From contig JAJVDF010000045.1 in the NCBI GenBank assembly GCA_022410635.1, positions 240,154 to 304,153 of the forward strand: a DNA stretch of 64,000 bases, given 5' to 3'. Of this stretch, positions 48,101 to 56,815 are shown piece by piece (within the stretch, counting starts at the first letter, position 1; every line of letters starts with the position of its first letter). The notes beneath the pieces are model-generated. The model did not search any database. It was given only the letters and a program-made list of their open reading frames with translations, and was not told where the DNA came from. Position numbers and translations under genes: made by a program. This DNA is from Tretioscincus oriximinensis. Lineage: Eukaryota > Chordata > Lepidosauria > Squamata > Gymnophthalmidae.

Positions 48101-49967
48101 CATAACATTGAAAAAGGACTCTTTTGGTAGCTGTTTCCACACTTACCTGCCCAGTGGGAAGAGGATCGGTCCACATTGTTATTACTTTAGTCGCAAAAAC
48201 AGGCCTATTCCTACCGGAGTTAAGTAGAATAAGGCAAGCTGTGCCTTCTGGACCCACCCATCTTCACTGTGATTGGGTTACAAAATGGTGACATATTATG
48301 CACAGGCAGATGGAGCTGGATTGGGATCAGAAGGCTTAATCTGCTGTATTCACATTGTTGAAGAGGTGTTCCTTATGCTTGGACCACAAAAAATAAGCAA
48401 CAGAAGGAGGATTGGGAGACATAAGACTATAAGAGCCATACTGAATTGGTCCAGAGCCCATCTAGTCCAGCATTCTGTCTCACACAGAGGCCCACCAGAT
48501 GCACCTGGGCAGTCTGAACAGAAGAAAGCAAAATATGCACCTGTTCATGACTCCCTGCAAATGGTATTTCAGACGTACTGCCTGTTGCTCCATCCCGGAG
48601 GCAGTTTCAAAAGATCCACCTTAATAGCTATTTATACCCTTGGTGTTCATATACCTGTCTAGTCCTGTCTTGAAGCTATCCAAGCTGTTAACTACCATCA
48701 CCTCTTCTGGAGGTAAATTCCACAGGCCAGTGACTCTCTGGGTGAAAAAATATGTTCCTTTGTCTGTTCTTACCTTTCTGTGCATGTTTCAAGAAATGCC
48801 CCTTTGTGTGATAGAGAAAACAATTTTTCTCTGTTCACCCTATCCTTCCCATGCGTGATTTTGTACACTTCAATCAGATCACCTCTCAAATGTCATCTAT
48901 TGAGACTGAAGAGGCCCAGACATTGCAGCCTGATTTCATAGCCTGGCTAAATGGGTAGTAGTGGGCTGGTTCACAATCCACATGCCACATTCCCACCAAC
49001 CACTGGGGCTTTTTCTAGAGTTCAAATGAAAAGGGCCTGTAATGAATGAATTTCTTATAGTGCTTGTTTATTTATGTTCTTTTCTCCAGAAGATAATGAT
49101 AAATACTTCTCCTTGGGACTACAAACTCTCAAGTCTTTGAAGGTAATCAATCTCTTTTTTTGCCTTTTTCTTTCACTGTTTTGATGTTCTTTTCCTTTAT
49201 CTTTATTTTAAACTGTTTTCTTTTCTGCACATTTATTTTTTTCTTTCAGTGTGTGATAAACCTGGAGAAGCGTTATCTGGTGATAGGAAAGACAGAAAGG
49301 GAAGAAATTCCTTTTGTCAATAATCCCTCTTGCCATGAAGAGAAGTAAGTTTCGAATTGAATATTATCCTTATGACAGGTTGATGCAGTGAAATCATTGC
49401 CAGGGTGATTAGTGATTTTGGCAGTCGGGAATGTCTTCTGTTGTTTGGCAATGGCAGTAAGAGGCATCAAAAGAAGATCTCAGAATCCCCTGTTGGCATC
49501 TGGAGGCACCCTAAAATTAGTGAGACCAGGATCCAAATTAATATGGGATCTTGGTCAGTGAGTGTTTAAATTTGGATCTACTTCAGTAATTCCCAAATTA
49601 GATATGCCCATGTTTTCCCATGATACAAGCCAGAATATTTTAGGGTATGCAAAAAACCCCAAAAAAAATCAATAATGAGGGAATTTTAGAAATAACAGAA
49701 CAATATTAATGACAAACAATTTGCCTCTATGGAGATATAATTTATGGAAATGGGCTGTCAAGGGATACACAAGTAAAAAGGGTTGGCAACTACTGATATA
49801 TCTCATATGGTGATTGCACAATTCAATTTCCTCTTTGACCATGATGAGGACATGTAAGAAACAAATCAATGCATATCTTTATTTTCACTTTGAGAATGAG
49901 TATATGTGTGTGAATAAAAACTGAATTCTTCCTGTATGCTTTTTGTTTTAGTGCTTCTGAGGCCTGA
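26506..49967 (+). CDS. NRIP3: NRIP3, complete (seven coding exons, 246 aa)
   Basis: Nuclear receptor interacting protein 3, named by similarity to NRIP2; its function is poorly known. Coding parts: 26506-26679, 36761-36940, 38989-39071, 46239-46378, 49090-49142, 49250-49344 and 49952-49967. They sum to 741 nt in one frame and all have GT-AG borders. The start MFYSGLLTEP and the end NASEA fit the family; length 246 versus about 241 in mammals. Residues about 119-235 form a retropepsin-like aspartic protease fold: VVVDTGCQRNVIS gives the D129-T130-G131 motif, and IGLIEHLVLTLG and SLGLQTLKSLKCVINL follow. No second DTG is present, as in other single-domain retropepsin-like proteins that would need to pair. 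The start was chosen because MFYSG is conserved; an in-frame ATG at 26467 would add 13 residues with no family support. Confidence 0.93.
26874..27093. mobile_element. Palindromic hAT-like MITE
   Basis: CCTGACCAGATGA at the left and TCATCTGGTCAGCCT at the right. Inside, GGTTTTTCCTGAGGAAAA mirrors TTTTCCTCAGAAAAAACC. Same family as 18473-18680. The left terminus carries one extra base and I could not find a clear 8-bp duplication. Confidence 0.65.
27107..27192. repeat. (ATT)n microsatellite
   Basis: About 28 units of ATT with one interruption near 27180, directly after the hAT-like element. Confidence 0.95.
27238..27400. repeat. MITE-like element, TTATTCTGG family
   Basis: GGGCCTTTTCTGTCCTGAGA and TTTATTCTGGATTATGACC at the left; GTATAATCCAGAATAGAGCC and CATTGCACAGAAGACC at the right. 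Inner arms CATGCACATGCTGG/CACAGCATGTGGATG. Confidence 0.65.
27690..27800. repeat. TTTAATCCATC family inverted repeat with poly-G loop
   Basis: TTTAAATCCAACTTCAATCC then TGATGAACTGGAGTAAAT, a GGGGGGGGGGAGGG run, and ATTTAGTCCAGTTCTTCGGG. The two arms are separated by the G run. Confidence 0.5.
28064..28158. repeat. Near-perfect hairpin, TTTAATCCATC family
   Basis: CATCTGCAGTCCTGAAGAA (left) and TTCTTCAGGACTGAAGATG (right) lie within arms of about 43 bases, 28064-28106 and 28115-28158, separated by about 8 bases. Single arms of the same sequence occur at 2697, 9275, 26770 and 58370. Confidence 0.7.
28470..28540 (-). repeat. SINE 3' tail, antisense
   Basis: TATTTATTTATTTACATTTC then CTGCCCTGTACCATAAGGTC and TCAGGGCAG, the reverse complement of the SINE tails elsewhere in the window. 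Confidence 0.55.
30419..31255 (+). CDS. CFAP77-like intronless gene (retrocopy) inside NRIP3 intron 1
   Basis: An uninterrupted 278-codon frame. It resembles CFAP77, a ciliary doublet-microtubule protein associated with the B-tubule: LVRDSMLQN (44-52), PGSDFVYGLSLRGLDGGVPE (71-90), RPSTPLIDILQHKFGDQW (167-184), a lysine-rich stretch (198-207), DTFPTREDRAKAF (244-256) and a C-terminal GIYTHV. CFAP77 has several exons in vertebrates, as I recall, so one exon here implies a processed copy. The first 30 residues look unlike the family, and translation might start at Met28 (30500). Possible polyadenylation signal ATTAAA at 31343. No poly(A) tract or target duplication is evident, so insertion may be old; the intact frame then suggests selection. 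It lies in the same orientation as NRIP3. Confidence 0.7.
   Translation: MAFVKKYLERIKRRASVSEICPPPLLPMTKADIHPGTDNDRIGLVRDSMLQNCLILKPELGRTRRRCAKIPGSDFVYGLSLRGLDGGVPEAIGHWDVMKPTVVKKKEMPKDFIAMNYNGIKAGLYTAKEHYLHRQHHEIHCKDAEANRFPRDPPRLCDGMTYGKPYRPSTPLIDILQHKFGDQWVNEQRNVKEVVQEKKPKKKKKGKAYEKFTRAVMLGDYQIPVKPDPLWHIPSFEKVPRRLDTFPTREDRAKAFKVRQNESVVRHGQFGQGIYTHV
31617..31781 (+). repeat. Hairpin-family repeat, diverged subfamily
   Basis: TTCAGAGAAATAGCCGCGTT opening as in the copies at 15857 and 47653, then AAAATCTCATAGCAACTTAG, GCATGAGCTTTCGCTGCTAA, and an inverted return AAGGTGCTATGAGATCTTG. Another piece of this subfamily lies at 61258-61310. Target duplication not resolved. Confidence 0.6.
32830..32975 (+). 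repeat. Polypurine tract
   Basis: About 145 bases almost purely A and G on the + strand (GAAGGAAGGAAAGGAAGGAG-like units). Long mirror-symmetric purine runs can form triplex DNA; no gene. Confidence 0.85.
33293..33415 (+). repeat. Possible decayed LINE 3' fragment
   Basis: CTGCTGTTGTTTTTG, ATCATGACTGCCTCCTGG and AGTGGTTTGCTATTG follow the order of a common reptile LINE 3' end (ending in GGTGGTTTGCCATTGCC). A related piece lies at 56636. Weak. Confidence 0.3.
35174..35568. mobile_element. hAT-like element, 395 bp, with imperfect 8-bp TSD
   Basis: TIRs TAGACTGACCAGATTGTC and GGTCATCTGGTCAGCCTA. The flanks TGCGTATG (35166-35173) and TGTATATG (35569-35576) match at 6 of 8. Longer than its relatives at 18473 and 26874, with a unique middle that includes the palindromic TTTGCATATTCATGAATATG. 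Confidence 0.65.
35896..36008. repeat. Palindromic repeat, ACTACAAC type
   Basis: CCAGCTGTTATGGGCTACAA then CTGCCAGCAG at the left; AGTTGTAGCCCAGAACAGCT then GAAGGATGC at the right. The arms pair around a short unique centre. Resembles an abundant reptile non-autonomous DNA element. Confidence 0.5.
36761..36940 (+). CDS. NRIP3: NRIP3 coding exon 2
   Basis: Acceptor ATTTTTATAG, donor TGCCAG|GTATGC. Encodes QPHNILQRRLMETNMSRLRH, a GQTNKLNQMK stretch and EQEDLIVVRCQ; 60 codons, phase 0 at both ends. Confidence 0.93.
36941..38988 (+). other. NRIP3 intron 2, 2.0 kb
   Basis: No repeat identified with confidence. The last 411 bases before exon 3 are open in the exon 3 frame (from an ATG at 38578); see findings. 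A 157-codon minus-strand frame at 37270-37743 has no recognisable content. Confidence 0.6.
38989..39071 (+). CDS. NRIP3: NRIP3 coding exon 3, DTG motif
   Basis: Acceptor TTGCTTCAACAG, donor TTGGG|GTAAGC. Encodes CAGKELQVVVDTGCQRNVIS then SACLERLG. The DTG with a following hydrophobic strand is the retropepsin-type active-site loop. Leaves phase 2. Confidence 0.92.
39395..39440 (+). repeat. SINE 3' tail fragment
   Basis: TTTATTGTTGTTGTCTACCC then TGAGACCTTTGGCTATGAGA. Confidence 0.45.
39762..40268. repeat. Possible hAT-like element
   Basis: Left end TAGGGTTACCAAAAAAAGCA then TGTATCTTTAATGCATGCAT; right end TTGGTCACTCTGGCAACTCT. The left end matches the minus-strand end of the element at 1296-1427. 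Duplication not resolved. Confidence 0.35.
43658..43710. repeat. A-rich trinucleotide microsatellite
   Basis: TAATAATAATAACAATAAAA and CAATAATAACAATAGCAATA with AATAATAAATTAATAAA: an imperfect AAT/AAC repeat. Confidence 0.8.
46055..46143 (+). repeat. SINE tail and poly-T/poly-G junction
   Basis: GTATTGTTGGCTGCCCTGAG and ATCTTTGATAGAAGTATAAA (SINE tail), then about 17 T (46104-46120) followed by about 22 G with one A. A long T/G switch of this kind is unusual and may include assembly error. Confidence 0.7.
46239..46378 (+). CDS. NRIP3: NRIP3 coding exon 4
   Basis: Acceptor TCTCTCATTTAG, donor GACAG|GTAAGT. Encodes LKQYIKSYKPESEKTALPHP, LKVIGLIEHLVLTLGKSHLD and CCALVT. The LKVxGxIEHLVxTLG block is the family's second conserved segment. 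Confidence 0.93.
46433..46954 (-). mobile_element. L1 3' end, antisense, with 15-bp TSD
   Basis: AAGGAAATGTTTGTA occurs at 46433-46447 and 46940-46954. The insert starts with a T-rich run (poly(A) on the minus strand), has a CCCCCCACCCCCCACCC tract (G-rich 3' UTR), and the minus strand then encodes IARGWKDKAQWT and REKRLRWMGIKTK. Both parallel the ORF2 C-terminus of the L1 at 59034. 5' truncated to about 490 bases. Confidence 0.85.
47641..47782 (+). mobile_element. Rearranged hairpin-family repeat with 12-bp TSD
   Basis: AATTCAGAAAAA at 47641-47652 and 47771-47782. The insert runs TTCAGAGAAATAGCTGTGTT, AAGCCCAGCAAAAGGGCTAG and AGACTAACAGTAGAAAAGTA, then jumps to the inverted core GCATCTGAAGAAGTAGACGT and GTCCACGAAAGC. 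The forward core is missing, so the copy is an inversion with deletion. Confidence 0.75.
48420..48945 (-). repeat. CR1 3' part, antisense, longest copy
   Basis: From ACATAAGACTATAAGAGCCA through CTAGTCCAGCATTCTGTCTC and GTCTTGAAGCTATCCAAGCT to GATTTTGTACACTTCAATCA then GATCACCTCTCAAATG. The last part is the reverse complement of the ORF2 end at 63880-63960, which proves the family link between the 3' ends and CR1. Confidence 0.8.
49090..49142 (+). CDS. NRIP3: NRIP3 coding exon 5
   Basis: Acceptor CTTTTCTCCAG, donor TTGAAG|GTAATC. Encodes EDNDKYFSLGLQTLKSLK; short 53-nt exon ending in phase 0. Confidence 0.9.
49250..49344 (+). CDS. NRIP3: NRIP3 coding exon 6
   Basis: Acceptor TTTTTCTTTCAG, donor GAGAA|GTAAGT. 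Encodes CVINLEKRYLVIGKTEREEI then PFVNNPSCHEE. The donor itself contains an in-frame TAA: unspliced RNA would end HEEK, one residue after this exon. Splicing to 49952 gives NASEA, which fits the mammalian end. Confidence 0.9.
49345..49951 (+). other. NRIP3 intron 6, 607 nt
   Basis: No element recognised; acceptor GCTTTTTGTTTTAG. Confidence 0.7.
49952..49967 (+). CDS. NRIP3: NRIP3 terminal coding exon
   Basis: Encodes the last residues (N)ASEA and the TGA at 49965-49967. Only 16 coding bases, but acceptor, phase and residues agree with the family ending. Confidence 0.82.
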
Positions 49968-50739
49968 AGAGACGACACCATTGGGTTCAAAGAAAAATCC
50001 TCTATGAAGTAGGAGTTGGCAATAATGATAGCAACCCCACTGGATAGACTACAGCTAGACTGTAATTTTTAAAAGGAGCAAGAATGTGCCAGAAGCATGG
50101 GACAGCTTCAGAAATTCATTAACCATGCCAAGTGTCCAACCAGTGGACTTGCAGATCTCCCCATAAAAACACTCTTAACATTGGTGTTCCTTAGTTAGAC
50201 ATCCATATCTAAGACTGTTCTTTTTTTAGATTCTCCTGAAACTCCTGTTATGATTGCATTACAAAATGCTTTGTCCCATGTGCAGTTGCCAAAAACTGAT
50301 GTATTTTCATGTGTATAATTTTATGTCATTGAATATGAAGGAAATCCACCGTCTTATTAAGTTCATCCAATACTCACATTGACTGAAGAAAGACAATCAA
50401 CACAGCCTTCAAAATTTAATTCTTCCTTATGAACCACTGATTTTACAGTGGGAAGAAGTTGCTTCGTTCTTACCCTTTGCATAGTTATGAATTTAAATAA
50501 TTCTATTGTGGCATAAAGATAAATGGATCTCACAAAATTTGTAGTCAATACATTACAAACTGTATTTCCTCATTAATGATCTTGTAACTTCAAGCTGATA
50601 GCAGCATTCTGTCTGCCATCAATGATGGGATAGTTGCCTAAGCAATAAACATAGGAAGTAAAGGGTAGACTGAACTCGTCACTCTGCCCTCCCATGTCTC
50701 AGGCTCCAATCCTAAAATGACCTTTTATATGATGGCATT

Positions 50740-50815
50740 TTAGGCCTTTCCTATTTAAGGTCTCGCCTCTGCATAATACACCCCAGAATAAGGCCAAAAT
50801 GCAGAAAGGGCCTTT
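50740..50815. repeat. MITE-like element, TTATTCTGG family, partial
   Basis: AGGCCTTTCCTATTTAAGG at the left, then ACACCCCAGAATAAGGCC and AAAATGCAGAAAGGGCC at the right; a small internally deleted copy. Confidence 0.55.
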
Positions 50816-52395
50816 GAAATTACTAATTGCTCTTTTTATTGCATTGCACAGATGCTATTAAACTAGAGAAGCAAGAACATGTTTTTAAAAAAAAATTGTT
50901 TGAGATAATTGCTTTTTACCTTTGTCAGCATTTTCTAAATTGGTTCTCAAACATCTATGGATAGTTTTTTGCTAGGAATTGACATTGCACCAAAGAGCGA
51001 TAAGAATGTCAAAATAATTTGTTGATAAGGTAATTATTTTAACTGTTAAGTAATTATTGCTGCTACTCAGAATAAACATAAAGACCTTTGAAATACTTGG
51101 TTTAAACAAGCATATATCATGCAAAATATTTGTTCTCTTTTTATCTCTGTAGCATTCTCCACTAGGAATATATATATATATATTTTCTTAGTGCAATAGA
51201 ACAGTTTCTTCTCTGTCCTAGGAACAAGAACACATGTTTTGTTCCCTTGAATAGCCAGAATCTGCTCTAGCTAATAACATCTGAATGATTTTTCTGTTTT
51301 TCATCCCTTTGGTGTTTCTATAACATTTCTGTTTTTATTTTTTGCTTAAAATAATATGGGTCTGCATTTCTAGGGGTCTTATTTGACTGGGTGCACTCTT
51401 GCTGGAGTAGGTGTATTGCTAAGTGGATTGACAAAATGTACAGCATGCCATCTTCCCTGTATTTTGGTGGCTATATTAGAATCTAATCAAGCTGTACATG
51501 GCAGTGTACTAAGACCTAAACTTTAATAATACCCTTTCAGAGCTTCATATATCTATCTAAACATATGGTAAAATGGTTTTATGACCTCTTCTCTTCCTTG
51601 CACACCCAGTCATGCATATATAAATGCTGAACAACTGAATTAGTCATACATACGCTCTGTTGCTAAGATCACGGAAAGCTATTTTGTAGATAACCTTCTC
51701 TATTTTTTGTTCCATATTTTGTGAGCTTCTCTGTAGCACAGCTCAAGCTGCTACTGAATATGAAATTTCAATAGCTATAATGATTAGTTCTGAATTCGTT
51801 GTCTGTTTGGTCAACATCACAGATCTGCTTCTAAATAGAGTATTTAATTAAATGCTTAGTTGGATACAAACCTTTGTAGAACTATCTGTTATGTGTGTCT
51901 GTGCCGCCAAATCAATAGAATGTAATTAAGTTCAAGATGCAAAATGCACCTCTTACAAACACACCTAGTTCAGCTTGTACTAAGTTGGCTACCGTGTATT
52001 TCAGAAGTCAATAGAAAGATGCATTTGCAACAGTTTCCAAGGACTGCAAGACCAGTATCTTTAGGCTGGCTTCAGTTTTAGTTACTGAGCTCATCTATTC
52101 GTAGCAGCAGCGATCATAAGTAAACTGTATAGCTGAAGTACATCTCCAAAGTGATACCTGTAGTTCAATAACTTGTAGTTTGGCAGTGTATTTTTTGAAA
52201 AGTTTGCTAACATAAGTTTACATCATTAACTATTACATTCCTCACTGACATCAAATCTAAAAATGTTTTGAGATATTTTTCTCTGTCATTTCTCTCCATA
52301 GGTTTACAATATATATATATATCCATATTTTAAAACTACACAATGTTTATGAGTTTCAGATAAATGCACATGGATGGAATGGGAAACATGCCATG

Positions 52396-52412
52396 AATAT
52401 ATATATATATAT
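52396..52412. repeat. (AT)n microsatellite
   Basis: An AT dinucleotide run in the inferred NRIP3 3' UTR. A similar run lies at 52309-52322. Confidence 0.85.
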
Positions 52413-53693
52413 AATAACTTTGTGTAGGAAGCTATGCTATTTGACTGCATTATTACTAGAGTATTTATTACTGTCTTATTAAAATAAAATTCTNCGTAGA
52501 ACCTCATAAAGATTGCTGTTTTGTTCCTTATGTGGCCCCTTGATACGTCTTGTGGCACTTGATCCTATGCACGCTTATTTTGAACAGTTGGACGATGCCA
52601 AAATGAGGGGCTGGCTGCATAGTTTTCTCATGCTGGATAGCCAGCACTACTATTTCAAACATACTGTTGCTTATAAGAATACCTGGTGAGGTCCGCACAC
52701 CGTTACTATGTTAGTAATTTCTAGGAATTTAGAAAGTAAAACAAGGAACAAGCTCAGGAGGAGCCCCACAAAAGTAATGCTGCATAAACCACATCAGACA
52801 TCTCAGTAAGCAAAATTATGCTTGTGGCTGAGTCTGGTAGGAAATGCTATTTGTGGATCAATATTCAGCATTTCCCCTGGAGCCAACCTTAGGTGCTGTT
52901 TGCACAGGGCCAATAATTCATTTTAGGGGTCTGTTACAATATATATTCAACACATTTGTTTTCTTGTAACAGATCCTTAAAATGCATTACTGTGACCTGT
53001 GCAAACAGGACCTAAGGTTCTAACCATTTCGTCACTAAGATAGGACAGGCTTTTGAACCTGCATCTCAATACCACTTGGATAGCAAGGGAGACATGACAG
53101 AACAGTTTCAGTGCAGGTATGGTATCTCTCCATACTGTTAGTAATATTGTAGCAGGATTCTTATCTCAGATGAAACTGGTGCTGTCTGTTCTGAACTGCA
53201 TAGAACATGGTCAGACTGCAAAATACTTTCCAGGGTATCTAAGGGCCCCTAAAATCACAAAATGACAGTTCACACACTTCACAAGATAATTCTCCTCCTC
53301 CCAGGACAGGGTACATCTACCTCTCTCTGCCAAGCCAGTCTCCATATTTCTCTCTGGAAATCTCAGCCTTGTTTAAAGCACCCAGTCCTGTTTGTTACTT
53401 GTCTTTTTCCCCTCTTTAATAAAGGTTTTCATACGTAATTACATAAATTTGCTTCTTCAACCACAGGGGGATGCAGCTTCAACTCTTGGCAGGGTTATTA
53501 TTTGATGAAGGAAATATACAAAGCACGGCTGCCACGAAAAAATATTAAAAAGCCAAATGACATAGGAAACAAGCCGAGTACAAAACGTGTAAGCAAAGTA
53601 CTCCATCTGACTGGGCAAGGGTACCTGCAAGCTTACCATAGTGTAAGTGCAACTGGAGTTGTGACATGTTTGCTTAACTGGGCGACTTCCATC

Positions 53694-53890
53694 ACCACAT
53701 ATTTCTATTTATATTTCCTATAAATACCTGACCCTGACATTAGTCCCTCAGCATCTGAAGAGGTAGACGTGTCTACGAAAGCTTATGCCAACCACTTTTC
53801 TCAAGTTAGTCTCAAAGTGCTGCTAGCTCCTTTGCTGGACTTTCTGCTAGACTAACACGGCTATTTCTCTGAAACTGACCACATATTTCT
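53694..53890 (-). mobile_element. Hairpin-family repeat, monomer, with 13-bp TSD
   Basis: ACCACATATTTCT at 53694-53706 and 53878-53890. The insert is a single arm, almost identical over about 150 bases to 7641-7795 (changes such as AAGAAG to AAGAGG and CCTG to CGTG). It shows what an unfolded unit looks like: an AATACCTGACCCTGACATTA side and an ACACGGCTATTTCTCTGAAA side. Confidence 0.8.
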
Positions 53891-54008
53891 GGTTTTTCTC
53901 CTGCTCATGAGCAAAGGATCTATAGACAACATGAAGTGCTCACTTCTGAAACTCCTCTCCCTGCCTCCTGTGTCTTCATCAAAATACCTGATGGCCCAAC
54001 AGATGGAC

Positions 54009-54119
54009 ACTTCTGCTGAGTCCAGCAAAGGGGCTAGTAGCACTTGGAGACTAACAGGAGAACAGTGGTTGGCAGAAGCTTTCGTAGACACGTCTACTTC
54101 TTCAGATACTTCTGTTGAG
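54009..54119 (-). mobile_element. Hairpin-family repeat, short copy with 12-bp TSD
   Basis: ACTTCTGCTGAG (54009-54020) and ACTTCTGTTGAG (54108-54119) differ at one base. The 87-base insert runs TCCAGCAAAGGGGCTAGTAG to GTAGACACGTCTACTTCTTC and stops at CAGAT. It opens at the same TCCAGCAAAGG boundary where the hairpin copies at 7515 and 15857 end. Confidence 0.75.
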
Positions 54120-55324
54120 GACACCTCCACCTGCGCCGTGTCTGCACTTCATGCACAGGCAGGGCACAACCACAGTTGCCAAGAAGTTTGCCCCTTTCCC
54201 AACGAATGCTTGTTAATTCAAAATGGTGGGAAATAATCGTGCTGTGAGCTGAGAATGNGTGCCAGGGTAACTGATGCATCGTAATTGTTCTGGCAAATGA
54301 ATGAGGTGAAGAAGTTTCAGGGTTTTAGCAATTTTAAGCCAGATTATCATAGAAACTGGCAAAGAGAGGAAACCGCTCGTTCCCTTTGAAACTGCAGTTC
54401 AGCTTACAAACTTGTTCCAATTTCTATTCATAAACTAAAGACTGCATTCCAAACAAGCCTTTTTTCCAAGAGATATTTTACAATAAAATAAATGCTCAGC
54501 TGATGAACACACACATGCAGATCAAAAAACCTGTTCTTTTAATTTTGAAACAATTAAAAAAACCCAATAACTGAAAATATAACAATAATAAAAGACAGTA
54601 TTTCCCCACAAACATTAAAGGCNTAAGTGAAAAGACTCTCCTACTTATCTGAATAATTAGAAAGTTTTGTTTTTCAATTGCTGTTTTTCTTGCTGCACAT
54701 CCACTTTGCCTGCTACACATTAGACACCATTTTGAAGTTCATCTTTAGAAATGTTAGAAACTAACCACGTTGTTACATGTATTCTCTATTCCACCTGGGC
54801 ACTCCTAAGTGCAAATGAATAGCATAGTATGAAAATCATTTCTCTCCCCTAATGTTTAGACATGTACAAAAAACTCCAGCAGAGGATCGTTATTAAAAAT
54901 TATGATATAACTGTCAAAAATTAATGTTGAAAATCAAGCCATTATTCTCAGGGATGGTGGTCTACTAACTAAAGGCAACTCCTGGGAAGGTCCCTCCTTT
55001 TATCCTCCGTGTTCTTTTGTATCTGCTTTATGTTCCCTTGGGGAACCTTTTCCTGGCTTTATTACTACCATTGCTATAGCAATTGCATTCAAATAGTCAA
55101 AGTAAGGGTTCTTCATATCGTGTTTCTTAACAAGTCATTGGCTGCCTTATTATTTTAAAATGCACCATGATGAAAGCAAAATAGATCCTTTCCACATCTT
55201 TTAGTCCTCTTTCTTCTTCTGAGTCATAAGTGGTACTCTGATTGATCATCAACATACATTTCTATCTGCAATCATCCCTTCCCAAGAGGTCTTTCATCAA
55301 CATGTTGGCTACAGTCATACCATG

Positions 55325-55515
55325 TTCAGTCCTAAAGAATGGGGTTTAGTCTAGAAAAACAAAACTGCTCATTCTTCAGGACTCAAGATGAATCAAATTT
55401 GTTTTTTAAATAAAGGTGAGACCAGGCCCCTTTTTTCTAGACTGAAACTCCATTTTTCAGGATTTAAAATGAACTGAATATGGTTTAAAGTAAAGATATG
55501 ACTGTGGTCATAAAT
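55325..55515. repeat. TTTAATCCATC family, diverged pair
   Basis: TTCAGTCCTAAAGAATGGGG, TTCTTCAGGACTCAAGATGA and a second TTTTTCAGGATTTAAAATGA unit with GTTTAAAGTAAAGATATGAC. Confidence 0.4.
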
Positions 55516-56635
55516 TTTATGGATATATCATCTTAAGGATATTGGCACTGTTTCCATTTTGCCTTTCCTATAAGAGTCTCAGGTTGCTATCTTGGATACA
55601 AAAACAAAAAGGGGAAATATTTAACACTGGCTGAAACAAATTACAAGCAGTGGAATTAAGGAATAGCAATTAAAATTATTAGGTCAATGGCACAGAACAC
55701 TATGTCAATTATGCAAGTTTATTACCAGCACTTTCTCACAATGTTGGCATGGATACTTCTACATTTTGTAGAATTACAAGCTCAAGAAATTGGGGAAATA
55801 ATCCAAAGAAAAAGCACCGTGATTATACAAAAACAAGTCGACTAATCAAAAAAGCTCTGCAAATCTCCAATCCAACAGTGGACACTTGTTGCTTTAGGCA
55901 ACTGAAAGCAATCAAGTGTTGTCCAGTTATTGATAGAAGTGGAATGCTGAAATGTTGCTTGGAGTGGATGAGCTAAAACAACCCATATGACAGAAGGACA
56001 TCTAATGCTCAAACAAATTGACCATGAATGGATGATCAAAACTAAGAACAAATTATGTTGATGCAAAATATCATTATGCGTGGGATTCAGAACTAAGGCC
56101 TTGTCCAGCTAAATTATTGCCCCATAGATCAGATGTTGGCAGCTTTGTTGACCAGATTAGTAGCCCAAGAATGGTTTCATACACTGAAAGACACAGTACA
56201 AATGGTGTGATGATGCAAAGGGACAGAATGTGCAACCTGCTGAGAAGGGGTTTTGAAATATGTCTCTGTTGTTGTTCTTGCTAATCATTCATATCTGAGT
56301 ATTGGTTTCTTCTTTGCGGGAGAATAATGTGGTGACATAGGAGTTAATTAATTTGGCATTTGCAATGTCAGCTTCATTATTTTTTCATAGTGGTTTTGCT
56401 CATACTGAGCTGAAGGCTTATTGGGAAGTAAGCCTGGGAACTCTGACGCAGCCTGCTTGCCTGCTGCTTTCTACTTGGCAAGATAAGGTCATGAGTCATT
56501 TGAATGTATCCTGTTCTAGGGTGTTCTAATTAAAATTGATTGTATACTAAAGTGAAACTTGATAGAAATTCTGCAAACAACTCCACTGCTCATACTGACA
56601 TAGCACAGGTCAAAACCACTGTAGCCCACTCTTGT

Positions 56636-56815
56636 ATATGTTTGCTGTTGTTGGGTACCATCAACTTACAGGTTCACTACATGGATACCTCCATGGGAAT
56701 TTTTGGGCCTCAATGTAGAATTCTTGGAAGAGGAACAGAAGTGGGTTGCTACTACTTATTGTCAAAGCGAGGCTGGGAACCAAACTTGCAACTTCCTGCT
56801 TTGTAGCCAATTGCA
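56636..56815 (+). repeat. Possible decayed LINE 3' fragment
   Basis: TTGCTGTTGTTGGGTACCAT then AGAAGTGGGTTGCTACTACT and GCTGGGAACCAAACTTGCAA follow the block order of a common reptile LINE 3' end. Strongly diverged. Confidence 0.35.

Larger units (their letters stand above)
46379..49089 (+). other. NRIP3 intron 4, 2.7 kb
   Basis: Contains an antisense L1 3' end starting 70 bases after the donor (46448-46939), a rearranged hairpin-family repeat (47653-47770) and an antisense CR1 3' end (48420-48945). Confidence 0.75.
49968..52505 (+). other. NRIP3 3' UTR (inferred extent)
   Basis: AT-rich, with no competing gene. It holds an inverted-repeat relic at 50740-50815 and AT dinucleotide runs near 51171, 52309 and 52396. 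AATAAA at 52483-52488 followed by TGCTGTTTTGTTCCTTATGT is the best poly(A) site by eye. AATAAA near 51071 is an alternative. Confidence 0.45.
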
